In this document: positions 42,501-49,700 of the stretch, piece by piece
Layout: the number at the start of each line of letters is the position of its first letter
How positions within the stretch are numbered: the stretch's first letter is position 1
From: Acanthornis magna
Lineage: Eukaryota; Chordata; Aves; Passeriformes; Acanthizidae
Assembly (NCBI GenBank): GCA_036785705.1
Contig: JAWUZG010000051.1
Coordinates: forward strand, 15,280,501 to 15,344,500
Direction of reading: 5' to 3'
DNA length: 64,000 nucleotides
Notes under the pieces: model-generated
What the model saw: only the letters and a program-made list of their open reading frames with translations
Databases searched by the model: none
Told to the model about the DNA's origin: nothing
Made by a program: the position numbers and the translations under genes

Positions 42501-44716
42501 CACACGATGACTTCTGTATCCTGGAACAGAGAGAGAGTCTACAAGGGACTGGCACTTGTCTCTGCAAAGCTTCTGCCATGGGACTGAAAAGATTACCTGA
42601 GAGCACACTTTCTCACTCTGAATCTCAAGGATGATTAATGCAACTGACATTGTTTCCCCAAAGGTGCAGTCAGACTGATAAATGTACTGCTGTCCCAGTC
42701 TGAGACACTTTTGCTATCCGTGATCTCACAAGATTCTTCACTTTAACAGCTCTACCAATACCCAATTCCTGCCTGCAGCCCTTGCTGATCTCACAACCCT
42801 AGGCTCCCCAGCCCCATTCCTGTTCCTAGCTCCTCTCATTACCATCCTTGGGCTACAGGCACAGGCCACACTTAAAATATTGAACATTTCAGTGCAGGTC
42901 AGCCTTCCCCATGGGGCATCTCTGTGAAAGGGCCATCTTCCAGATGTGAAACTCTCACTCACCTTGGAGCCAGACACCAGCCTGCCACCCAGGTGGTCAT
43001 ACTGCAGGGCTGTAACTGCAGCCCTATGTCCATTGAAAGTGATAGTCGATTCTCCACTGAGAAGGTTGAAGACACGGATTGCTCCATCTTCATACCCAAC
43101 AGCCAGGTGCAACCCATCTGGAGAGGGGCAGAGGCAACTGACTTCCTGCTTGAGACCCTTAAGGATAAGAACCTGCAATTTTTAGGAGACAAAACATATG
43201 TAATCTTGATAAATGACATGTCAGAATCAGATGCTTACACCATAGAAAGAATATAGTCTACTCTTCTCCTGAACTTCCAACTGAGCACTTCTGTCACTTT
43301 TTAAGTTCATTTTTCAACTTCCTGCACCAAATACAGTGTCATTAGCCCCATTTTCCAAAGTAAACAGGAGCTAGAAGGGAAGCAATTTCTCATAATCAAA
43401 CAGGAAACTGGTGCAGAATAAGCCCTGGAACTCAGAACCTGATATTTCTGCCCACATTTTAAGTGCCAGAGAAAAAGAAACACTGTTTGAGAGCAAAGCT
43501 GGAAAATTTCTTCCTGACTCCGTGCTCTCTTGCCTGGCCTTTCTTGGGTATAGGACAGAGCTGCTTTTCCATAGACTGCACAAGAACTTGAAAATTCTGT
43601 AAACACCTTCAAAGCACCATACCAGCAGTCAGCACTCCAGGGTCTATGAAATAAAACCGTATTTCAACTCACATTGGACAGTAGCACTTACAGTGATTTC
43701 TGAATCTCACAGGAGACAGTGTGTGGCAAAGTCCTAAAAGTTCTAGCTCACAACCTCCTTATGAGATACAACTGTTACATGGGATACCCAGTTCCACAGT
43801 CAAAACACAAACCCTATCACATCCCTGATTCGTCCAAGAACATTCACACAGCCAGCTAAACAGGGAGCAGCTTTCCAGTTACTCTGACAGTAATTATTCT
43901 CCCATAACTGAGGTCCTGAGGCAAATCTCACAGGATCCACAGTGAGATTCAGCCATTTGAAGACCAAGTCGAGACAAAAAAAATTACTCTCACAGTAAGA
44001 GCAGAGCAGCAGGACCACCACTCCCTCCCTCTGAGAGCTGATGGCTACAAGTTACTACCAAAAGAAAACAAAGGTAAGAGTTGCTGCATTTCGGATATCT
44101 ATTATCCAAATCATCCATAACCTTCTCTGTTCTGTATGGATTTCAACAAATGCAAACCTTATAAATCCCTTAAACAGAAATAAACAATTACTTTCTTCTA
44201 GTAAGACAGACTTTCTTGTAAGCATCGACCACTGGAATTTATTTTGAACTACTCAAACGACAACGCTATGCAGAATCCTTTTTGTCCAATGACCAGTTTG
44301 GGGAACTGAAGACAACAGCATGATGGGTCAAGATGCAGCCAAGGCTGCAGACTCGCACCATAACCAAACCTCGCGCTGTGCTCACACTTCCCAAGATGGG
44401 GGGAGGCTGTGCAGGTGCCCCTACCCTCCAAACGCCGCCCATTAACACCAACAGCGTCGCTTCAGACGGCCCAAAAGCCCCGCACGCTGCACCCCAGCCC
44501 TGCCCGGTCCCCCACGGCCCCCCGGCGCCGCATCCCGGCTCCCACCTTCTCTCCTTTCCTTGTGTCCCACACGAACACATGCTCGCAAGCCGGCACGGCC
44601 ACGTAGCGGCCCCGCTCGCCGCGCAGCGCCACGAAGGCCACGGCGGCCCTGGCGCTGGCCACCAGCCCGAAGAGCGCGGCGGGCTCGTAGCGCAGGTACT
44701 GCCGCGTCAGGCCCAT
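24761..44716 (-). CDS. WDR3: WDR3 (UTP12 homologue), complete, 26 coding exons
   Basis: WDR3 is the vertebrate Utp12/Dip2, a nucleolar subunit of the UTP-B part of the SSU processome that handles early 18S pre-rRNA processing. Twenty-six exons, each with matching phases, give 2,820 nt: 939 residues plus stop, against about 943 in mammals. Tandem WD40 repeats fill about residues 1-715 as two beta-propellers (for example EHVFVWD, EVIVWDV, LRVWDL, VKIWNR, VKIWGLD, SLRLWER). A charged linker (226-263) and a basic patch near 329 separate the propellers. The Utp12 C-terminal domain covers about 770-900. The tail ([10 protein letters not shown]) is a likely nuclear/nucleolar signal. The start ATG at 44,716 lies in a CpG island. 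Convergent with SPAG17, divergent from GDAP2. Confidence 0.97.
24917..25549 (-). other. WDR3 intron 25, short direct repeat
   Basis: 'actaagagatgatgaaa' occurs twice at 24,985-25,020. Nothing else was seen. Confidence 0.55.
25550..25643 (-). CDS. WDR3: WDR3 exon 25
   Basis: AA plus G gives Lys, then [31 protein letters not shown]. Donor gtgagt, phase 0. Confidence 0.97.
25644..26095 (-). other. WDR3 intron 24, nothing recognised
   Basis: No element identified. Confidence 0.5.
26096..26224 (-). CDS. WDR3: WDR3 exon 24 (Utp12 domain core)
   Basis: AG plus T gives Ser, then [42 protein letters not shown] plus AA. The hallmark LPFSYV segment of the Utp12 domain. Confidence 0.97.
26225..26713 (-). 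other. WDR3 intron 23, nothing recognised
   Basis: No element identified. The overlapping ORFs in several frames reflect low stop density only. Confidence 0.5.
26714..26757 (-). CDS. WDR3: WDR3 exon 23 (44-nt exon)
   Basis: [14 protein letters not shown] plus AG. Acceptor ttacag, donor gtgagt. Confidence 0.95.
28065..28160 (+). repeat. CR1 LINE 3' end
   Basis: 'cctggtctagtgggaggtat' through 'gatctttaaggtcccatcca' and 'accattgtatgattgcatga' is a clear sense CR1 3' tail. Confidence 0.88.
28762..29250 (+). mobile_element. Probable solo LTR of an avian endogenous retrovirus
   Basis: A block unlike its surroundings: starts TGTTAAAACAGG, has a G25 run, a TATAAG box at 28,962, and text such as 'actggactgctagcaccacc' and 'gtttctgtattattgccttg' that I associate with avian ERV LTRs. 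Ends are approximate and no target-site duplication was found. No internal coding region is present. Confidence 0.5.
28827..28851 (+). repeat. Poly-G run, 25 bases
   Basis: Uninterrupted G25 inside the LTR-like block. Such runs are hard to sequence, so the length may not be exact. Confidence 0.95.
29472..29519 (-). CDS. WDR3: WDR3 exon 22 (48-nt exon)
   Basis: [16 protein letters not shown], 16 codons, acceptor cttcag, donor gtaagt. Too small to appear as an ORF. Found because the frame and the family pattern (VP.PSNPIL.AYG.IS) require it between exons 21 and 23. Confidence 0.92.
29520..30077 (-). other. WDR3 intron 21, nothing recognised
   Basis: A short GT repeat at 29,548-29,558 only. 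Confidence 0.5.
30078..30170 (-). CDS. WDR3: WDR3 exon 21
   Basis: [31 protein letters not shown], a helix at the start of the Utp12 domain. Donor gtaaaa. Confidence 0.96.
30171..31072 (-). other. WDR3 intron 20, only the A-rich tract
   Basis: No element other than the A35/(GAAAA)n tract recognised. Confidence 0.5.
30488..30547. repeat. A35 tract followed by (GAAAA)n
   Basis: Thirty-five uninterrupted A at 30,488-30,522, then GAAAA units. Lies in WDR3 intron 20. Confidence 0.95.
31073..31138 (-). CDS. WDR3: WDR3 exon 20
   Basis: [22 protein letters not shown], phase 0. GKKTIET(I/V)KA is a conserved run leading to [11 protein letters not shown]. Donor gtaagg. Confidence 0.94.
31362..31412 (-). 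CDS. WDR3: WDR3 exon 19
   Basis: A 17-codon exon, [17 protein letters not shown]. Acceptor tgtag, donor gtgagt; phase 0. Confidence 0.92.
31413..32709 (-). other. WDR3 intron 18, CR1 fragment
   Basis: Contains the CR1 piece at 32,238-32,398. The rest is unassigned. Confidence 0.55.
32238..32398 (+). repeat. CR1 LINE 3' fragment
   Basis: 'ggaacaggggctcagacagc' and 'gagcaaggggttggactaga' followed by 'gaccttctggc' are sense CR1 3' text. Worn, and lacking a clean terminal repeat. Confidence 0.65.
32710..32844 (-). CDS. WDR3: WDR3 exon 18
   Basis: [45 protein letters not shown]. The last WD repeat, ending in the acidic helix typical of Utp12 proteins. Donor gtgaga. Confidence 0.97.
32957..33068 (-). 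CDS. WDR3: WDR3 exon 17
   Basis: AG plus T gives Ser, then [37 protein letters not shown]. Donor gtagga; the next intron is only 112 bp. Confidence 0.96.
33214..33314 (-). CDS. WDR3: WDR3 exon 16
   Basis: [33 protein letters not shown] plus AG. Donor gttagt. Confidence 0.96.
33315..34001 (-). other. WDR3 intron 15, nothing recognised
   Basis: No element identified. Confidence 0.5.
34002..34058 (-). CDS. WDR3: WDR3 exon 15
   Basis: A 19-codon exon, [19 protein letters not shown], phase 0 both ends, donor gtaagt. Leads into [12 protein letters not shown]. Confidence 0.93.
34059..34786 (-). other. WDR3 intron 14, nothing recognised
   Basis: No element identified. Confidence 0.5.
34787..34922 (-). 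CDS. WDR3: WDR3 exon 14
   Basis: AG plus G gives Arg, then [45 protein letters not shown]. Donor gtgcgt. Confidence 0.96.
35342..35427 (-). CDS. WDR3: WDR3 exon 13
   Basis: [28 protein letters not shown] plus AG. WD repeat with KFWEFEL; donor gtgaga. Confidence 0.95.
35428..36220 (-). other. WDR3 intron 12 with tandem repeat
   Basis: Holds the three-copy 69-bp repeat. Nothing else was recognised. Confidence 0.6.
35830..36036. repeat. 69-bp tandem repeat, three copies
   Basis: Copies start at 35,830, 35,899 and 35,968, each 'aacattttaca...gaagaatatc'-like and differing at only a few positions (cattaag/cactaag/cattaag; aacaagg/aataagg). Lies in WDR3 intron 12. The near-identity points to a recent expansion. 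Confidence 0.93.
36221..36322 (-). CDS. WDR3: WDR3 exon 12
   Basis: [34 protein letters not shown]. Residues 471-504, phase 0 both ends; donor gtaaca. Confidence 0.96.
36659..36752 (-). CDS. WDR3: WDR3 exon 11
   Basis: AG plus G gives Arg, then [31 protein letters not shown]. Unusually GC-rich codons for this gene. Donor gtaagg. Confidence 0.95.
36753..37497 (-). other. WDR3 intron 10, nothing recognised
   Basis: No element identified. Confidence 0.5.
37498..37728 (-). CDS. WDR3: WDR3 exon 10
   Basis: The largest coding exon (77 codons): [40 protein letters not shown] to VKIWN plus AG. Start of the second propeller; donor gtacat. Confidence 0.96.
38022..38117 (-). CDS. WDR3: WDR3 exon 9
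   Basis: AA plus A gives Lys, then [31 protein letters not shown] plus AA. Acceptor ttccag, donor gtgagt. Confidence 0.93.
38118..39070 (-). other. WDR3 intron 8, only simple repeats
   Basis: Apart from the T-rich tract at 38,824-38,857, I see no element. ORFs here have no splice phase match. Confidence 0.5.
38824..38857. repeat. T-rich tract in WDR3 intron 8
   Basis: Interrupted poly-T (poly-A on the gene strand), about 34 bp, preceded by a G run at 38,813-38,820. Confidence 0.85.
39071..39168 (-). CDS. WDR3: WDR3 exon 8 (lysine-rich)
   Basis: [20 protein letters not shown] then a Lys-rich helix ending KKVRKKA plus AA. Basic patch, likely a nuclear/nucleolar signal. The intron to exon 7 is only 119 bp. 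Confidence 0.94.
39288..39389 (-). CDS. WDR3: WDR3 exon 7
   Basis: [20 protein letters not shown], then [14 protein letters not shown]. Residues 264-297, phase 0. Acceptor tgtag, donor gtgagt. Confidence 0.95.
39390..40348 (-). other. WDR3 intron 6, nothing recognised
   Basis: No exon, RNA gene or clear repeat found between exons 7 and 6. Confidence 0.5.
40349..40462 (-). CDS. WDR3: WDR3 exon 6 (acidic linker)
   Basis: Residues 226-263, [20 protein letters not shown] followed by a Glu/Asp run. Disordered insert between WD repeats with a KKRK basic patch. Phase 0 both ends; donor gtaaga. Confidence 0.93.
40483..40508 (+). repeat. (CAAA)n microsatellite
   Basis: About six CAAA units in WDR3 intron 5, just upstream (on the gene strand) of exon 6. 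Confidence 0.9.
40942..41037 (-). CDS. WDR3: WDR3 exon 5
   Basis: [32 protein letters not shown]; residues 194-225, phase 0 both ends. Donor gtaaga. Confidence 0.96.
41369..41447 (-). CDS. WDR3: WDR3 exon 4
   Basis: [20 protein letters not shown] then VGHRAE, a WD repeat ending at the GH of the next. Donor gtaaag, phase 0. Confidence 0.95.
41448..42401 (-). other. WDR3 intron 3, AT-rich, short direct repeat
   Basis: AT-rich. A 25-bp sequence at 42,052-42,076 recurs at 42,096-42,120 with one mismatch. No gene was seen. Confidence 0.6.
42402..42520 (-). CDS. WDR3: WDR3 exon 3
   Basis: [20 protein letters not shown] to EKNLLVT plus TG. Acceptor ttccag, donor gtgagc. TG joins T of exon 4 to make Cys. 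Confidence 0.95.
42963..43172 (-). CDS. WDR3: WDR3 exon 2
   Basis: Residues 58-127, phase 0 both ends: [20 protein letters not shown] to [10 protein letters not shown] whole WD repeat; donor gtgagt. Confidence 0.96.
43173..44545 (-). other. WDR3 intron 1, nothing recognised
   Basis: No exon or repeat identified. The promoter-proximal end is GC-rich. I looked for C/D-box snoRNA signals in WDR3 introns because of its ribosome role and found none convincing. Confidence 0.5.
44546..44716 (-). CDS. WDR3: WDR3 coding exon 1
   Basis: [20 protein letters not shown] opens the protein (residues 1-57). Ends ...WDTRKGEK at donor gtggga, phase 0. MGLT(K/R)QYLRY is the family N-terminus. GC-rich because it lies in the CpG island. 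Confidence 0.95.
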
Positions 44717-44771
44717 GGCGGCGGCGGGGAACGCGGCGGCAAGTAGGGCTCGGGGAGAGCGCCGGCAGCCA

Positions 44772-44777
44772 CACGTG
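44772..44777. promoter_or_regulatory. E-box CACGTG upstream of WDR3
   Basis: A palindromic CACGTG 56 bp upstream of the WDR3 ATG. Myc-type factors act through such boxes at many ribosome-biogenesis genes. Binding here is inferred only. Confidence 0.4.
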
Positions 44778-44849
44778 CGGCGCTCCGGCCCCGCCGCACT
44801 GGAAGTGCGTCAGAGCGGGCCCGGAGCGAGCGCGGCCCTCAGGCTCCTC

Positions 44850-44967
44850 CCGGGAAGGGAAGCGGAAGCGCGGCAGATGCGGAGCTCCGCTGGGTGATGT
44901 CGCCAGACCGGCGCCGACCGGGACCCTCTGTCCGGGCGGGGCTGGCGGCGGCTCTGCGGCTGTGCCC
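44850..44967 (+). other. GDAP2: Inferred GDAP2 untranslated exon 1
   Basis: A strong donor gtgagt lies at 44,968 in the CpG island on the + strand, and the acceptor before the first coding exon is at 46,534. The start given is a guess; only the donor is visible. Confidence 0.45.
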
Positions 44968-46534
44968 GTGAGTGCGGTGCGGTGCGGTGCCGGCGGGCAG
45001 CTCGGCCTGCGCTGGGCGGGCGCGGCGGGAGCCGGGCGGGGTCGCTGGATGCCGGGCGGAGCGCGGTGCCGGAGTCGCGGGTGCGAGCCGTGGGGCGGGA
45101 GAGCCGGGAGAGGCAGGTTCTCCTCCCGCTACGGGCACGGCATTGCGCCCCGGGCACTGGGGCCTCGGCCGCGGCTCGCAGCGCTCTGCGCTCCGTTCCG
45201 AGCTTGACAGCCCCTCGGGGCCGCCTCCGCCGCGGGAGGGCCCGGCAGCGACCGTGCGGGAGATAGCGCGGAGGAGACCTGTGCGCCCCGCTTCTCCTGC
45301 CCCTTGCTGCCGTAGCCAGACCCCTGGGTTTGGCTGTTCAGCGGGAGGAAGATGCTGTTGTAGATGAGCTTTTGGCTGGGGGCGGTGTAGCCGCGCTTAC
45401 CTTGCCTTTCTCGCTCATTGCCCAGCAAAAATCTTACTTAGGTGCTCTTACGGCTTTCTTTGTCCTAATATTATTACTTCTCAGTGTGAGCTTGGATGCT
45501 TGGTTGTTTTGCTTTGTTGTGTTGTTTTCCCCTGGCTAATTAATATACTTAGTAAGTCACGTTTCACAATTACCCTTTGTGGGTGCGATCGTTTTAAAAT
45601 TATTATCAATTATGAACCTGGGAAAGGGATTAAGTAGTAGGTGTGTATGTGGCAAACTGAAGATACTTATGTGGGTATGTTTGTGCTAGTTTGACTCACC
45701 AGTATAGTTCAGTAGTCGCAATGGAAATGCAATAGCCAAAGTGTTACCTGCTGGTAGCTGACAAGTGAGTATTGGCACCCAGTGCCATCTCAGGCTTTAA
45801 AAAGTCAGGTGGCAGCGTTCAGTCTTAAAATTCACTGGGCCAGCGTTCAAGTTTACAGCTTTACTGTTTCTTGCAAAACTGATTTGGGTGAAGGGGTTTT
45901 GTTCCTGAGTGGGTGGCTGTAAGAACTATGTGACAGTAAGTCTTGTTTGCAGCAGTTCAGAATTCACTGAACTGCAAGGACTGTATCATTCAGGGACAGG
46001 GAGGGTTTTTGTTGATTTGTTTGTAAGGTTTGGGTTTTTTGGTTAGGGTTTTTGGGGTTTAGGGGCATTGTTGTTTGGGAAGCTCTGTCTTTTTTATTTA
46101 TAAGTATTTACCAGTATCTCTGAAAAAATGGATCATACATATCCTGCTACAAATTTCCTTTTTGTTTAGATAAAGAAATAACACTTTCCAGAAAGACTGA
46201 GGTCCTCTCTGCACTTGGGAATTTGTTCTTGTGATTTCCAAAATGCAAAATCACAAGTCAGTTCAATTTAGTAGAGAAGGTGTTTTCACCTTGAATTATT
46301 GGAAGAGGTTTGTCTTACTGCGAGTATCTGCATTGCCTTATTGCATACAGGTAACAAGGGAGGGAGTGTTTGAGTGGGAAATCGGTTTTTCTGTTTTCTA
46401 CTAGCTGTTATTGCATTGCAGCCTTGGGAAAGGTCTGGCTCCATGGGACAGTTACTTTTAGTGAGCAACTGGTGACCTGGTTTGATTTTTTTTTTCTGTT
46501 TTTCTTTTTTTTTTTTTCTTTTTTGTCTTTAAAG
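44968..46534 (+). other. GDAP2 intron 1
   Basis: Begins with four GTGCG units in the CpG island and turns AT-rich after 45,420. GT-rich at 46,010-46,080. No gene was seen. Confidence 0.5.
46484..46530 (+). repeat. T-rich tract
   Basis: Long pyrimidine run forming the splice-acceptor tract of GDAP2 exon 2. Confidence 0.85.
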
Positions 46535-46781
46535 CACCTGGAAGACTCCAGTGAAAACTGGAGTGTAACAAGTTAGCATAGAAAGGGAGTTGTTGTTTCC
46601 ATTCCATGGATCCCTTGGGCGCTCCTTCCCAGTTTGTGGATATTGATTGTCTGCCAGGCTGGAGTGATTCCTATGAGGCCAAGCAGCTGGATTGTCACCA
46701 AAGTCCTGTTGAAAAAGCTCAAGTTGATGTTAGATCACCTTTTCCATACAGGAAAGACATCAATGAAAAAATAATCTTGTG
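46535..46781 (+). CDS. GDAP2: GDAP2 exon 2, first coding exon
   Basis: A T-rich tract leads to acceptor aaag at 46,534. The 71-nt untranslated part precedes ATG at 46,606. Encodes MDPLGAPSQFVDIDCLPGWS to EKIIL plus TG, donor gtaagt. Coding part is 46,606-46,781. Confidence 0.93.
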
Positions 46782-49700
46782 GTAAGTTTGATGTGGCTAT
46801 CGTGTGTCAGTCATCACTTCTCCATTTACTGCATGATCCATGTGCTCATGTAATGATCACTGCTGTAGAATAAAGCTTCTAAATCCTCTGCTCTTGAATC
46901 AAACATTATAGATCTGGGAAGAAAATAATCTTTGTGTTCACTGTAACTATGCAAGTCTGAGATTTTGCTCTACCATAGGTTGTGCTCGTAGGCAGTCCTT
47001 GATGCAGCAGACTGGAGCTGTACTTCCTACTGTGGTACTGCATGCTTGGTATCAAAACCTAGTTGGGCACTTGGATATGAGGTTTTTTTTTAAAAAAATG
47101 TGTTTGCTGTCTACTAGCTTTTTCCTGTATTTGCCGTCATTATTCTGCTTTCACTTTTCTGTTTTAAATCAGTATTTCTTTCTTTCCTGTCATTCTCATT
47201 ACTTGCTTTTGGCTCTCCCTGCCCCTCTTCCCTCCATTCTGTGTTTTGTCCCCATGGTTTTCTTCCAAAACCTATTGATAAAGAGTAGTGTGCTGTATTT
47301 ACTTCATCAGTTTTTCTTTCTTGTAACTCACATGCTTGAACCTGCTCTCTAGATTAATAACTCTCAACTTAATCAGTGTGAAGGGAGAAGGATTTCTCAG
47401 GGATGCAGATTCAGGGGTCAGCCTGGACCTCTTTCTGGTTAATATAGGCAGGAAATGGGACTGTTCATGGGTTTCCTGAACCCGATTAAGTAAAGAAAGA
47501 GAAGAGTTAAAGGTTAAGCATCTCGTATGGCTTGGGCAAATGTGTGCAATTTCAACTGTTAGTTTAGTTTCTCCCTGTGCGTGGGAATCTTTCTTTTCTT
47601 TCCTATGCTCTTTGATCCTAAAATCCCCAATGGCTGCTGCTGTGACAAAAACAGGTCAGAGTTCTGCTGCTCCATTGTCTCTTATGCATTTGTGCCTTGT
47701 TTATCTTCTGCGTGTCTGATCCTTGAACAGCAGAATGAACATGATCAAACTGCAGGTTCACAATTTGAAACAACAGTGAAGAAACCTTGTCCAGCAGCAG
47801 TGTCGCTCTAGGCCCACAGTGGTCTGAGGAACAGCAGCAGTAAGGTGCCTTGGATAGTCTGTCTGCAAAAATAAAGAAGTACATTGAAAAAATTGTTGAA
47901 GTTTTGAAAGTAATACAACACAAGGACTCTCCTCTTATCCCCAAGAGAAAATACATGGGTTTTGGAAGGTGTGACGCCCCATCAGTTTAACAAGCTGCTT
48001 TGCACATTTGCTGTCTGAGCTGCCCTACATACAACTACAACACTGCCTTTTCTACAAATATCCCTAAGTTCTGCTGAGGCTGGGACTCTTTAAGGAGCTG
48101 ACATTTTGCATGCAGTCTGTCTTCATCAGGTAGAGGCAAATGATGATTCGGCTTGGTGAGCACATCAGGGTACACTATGCTGTGTGGGCACTGGAGTCCT
48201 GTTAATGTTTTTCCTGTAACTTGGCATTTCCTTGCTTGTCAGCACTCATTTAAGAATATCCTGCTTAGTTGTACATTCAGCCTGCAATAAACTGTTTCCT
48301 CAGGAAAGGAGATGTCGCGTTACTGAACTGCACAGCCATCGTAAACACCAGCAATGAGTCTCTCACGGATAAGAATCCAGTGTCTGAAAGTATATTCGTG
48401 CATGCTGGGCCTGACCTGAAGGATGAACTCCAGAAGCTCAAAGGTAAGTGGACAGAGACATTTCGATCTTATTCAAATCTCCTGTCTTTGCATACAAAGC
48501 ATCAGGATTGGGGCAGAAATGGAAAAAGTAGAGCTTCCGCCAGCCCCAACAGCTGGTGGTAATGTAAAAAAGAGAAAACATCTGCCAATCTAGTCTCTTT
48601 TTCTGTTCACATTACAGATAATTGAAAATCTGTGGCAGATATTTGAGTTGATGGGCCCTTACTTTGTGATACAATAATTCCCATTATCTGAAGCCACTTT
48701 AGCAGTTAGCTTTCAGAGCTTTTGCTCAAGGGACCAGTCTTGTGCATCTTGAGATTTTATCATATTCTGTGTGTATACATTATGAAAGACAGAAACTGAA
48801 GTTCACCATTGCAGAAATTAAGTGGATTCTATCGTATGCTTTGTGTATCCTCTTTCAGGATATTAATACACACACAGTCTTTCAGAAATATATGACAATA
48901 ATGGATGGATTGATAAAACACTGCGTGTCTAAAAAAAGTCTTTGTGACTTCTTAAGTTGGTTCATTTGTCTCTTGTGTACGTCAAATTACTTTATTAGAA
49001 AGCTACAAGAGCAACCCTAATGCAAGGCTATTCTAGAAATGGATGAAGTTTCCCTAGATTCTTTATTAACAAAGTTTATTGCTGATAGTGAGGGATGAAT
49101 ACTCAGTCTTTTTTTTTTGTCTAACAAGCACTGGGAGTAAGAGTTTTCTTATTTTGTGTGTGACAAACAGGAGATTACAGTTATCCAAGGTCATGCAGAA
49201 GTCTAATATGGTTTGCAGATAAAAATTCACATCTCTAGTAACTATGGTACTGAACTGAATTTTGAGGTCTCTATGTAGTTCTGCTCACTCTGGGTAACAG
49301 CTTGGTCTCCTTATGTAGTAACAAAATGGATTTAGAATAGCCATATTTCTAATATAAACTCTCAGTAGCTTAAATTGCAATTGAATAGAAATCCTCTGTT
49401 TCTATAAAATCATGCTTTGCTGATTTAGCTTGCTTTTTTTTTTTTTTTTTTTTGAGTAACCTAGAAATAAAACAGGAGGAAGAGTAACCATTTTGTAACA
49501 GAGTGAAAATTTAGTGTGTACTGTGGGTGGAAATGGCTGTTAAAATACAGTAGGTGCTATAGAATAGTTAGGACCCTGCTATATATGCCAGAACTCTTCT
49601 AAAATACACTTGAGTTTCTTGTGTGCACTGAAAGGTGGGAAGAGAGGGACTGCATTTCAAGGAGTCCTTGAAGTTTGAAATCTGTCAGCTCAGTAGAGAG

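Larger units (their letters stand above)
44400..45320. promoter_or_regulatory. CpG island / probable shared WDR3-GDAP2 promoter
   Basis: Very dense in CG dinucleotides from about 44,480 to 45,310, unlike the AT-rich flanks. It covers the WDR3 start codon (44,716) and the likely first GDAP2 exon. An E-box CACGTG lies at 44,772-44,777 and ETS-like GGAAG sites at 44,801, 44,853 and 44,864. No TATA box was seen, as usual for such promoters. Confidence 0.75.

Noticed and set aside
44560..45207. A 215-codon Arg/Pro/Ala-rich ORF in the CpG island
   Set aside because: Typical by-product of CG-rich DNA. It overlaps WDR3 exon 1 on the other strand and has no family resemblance.
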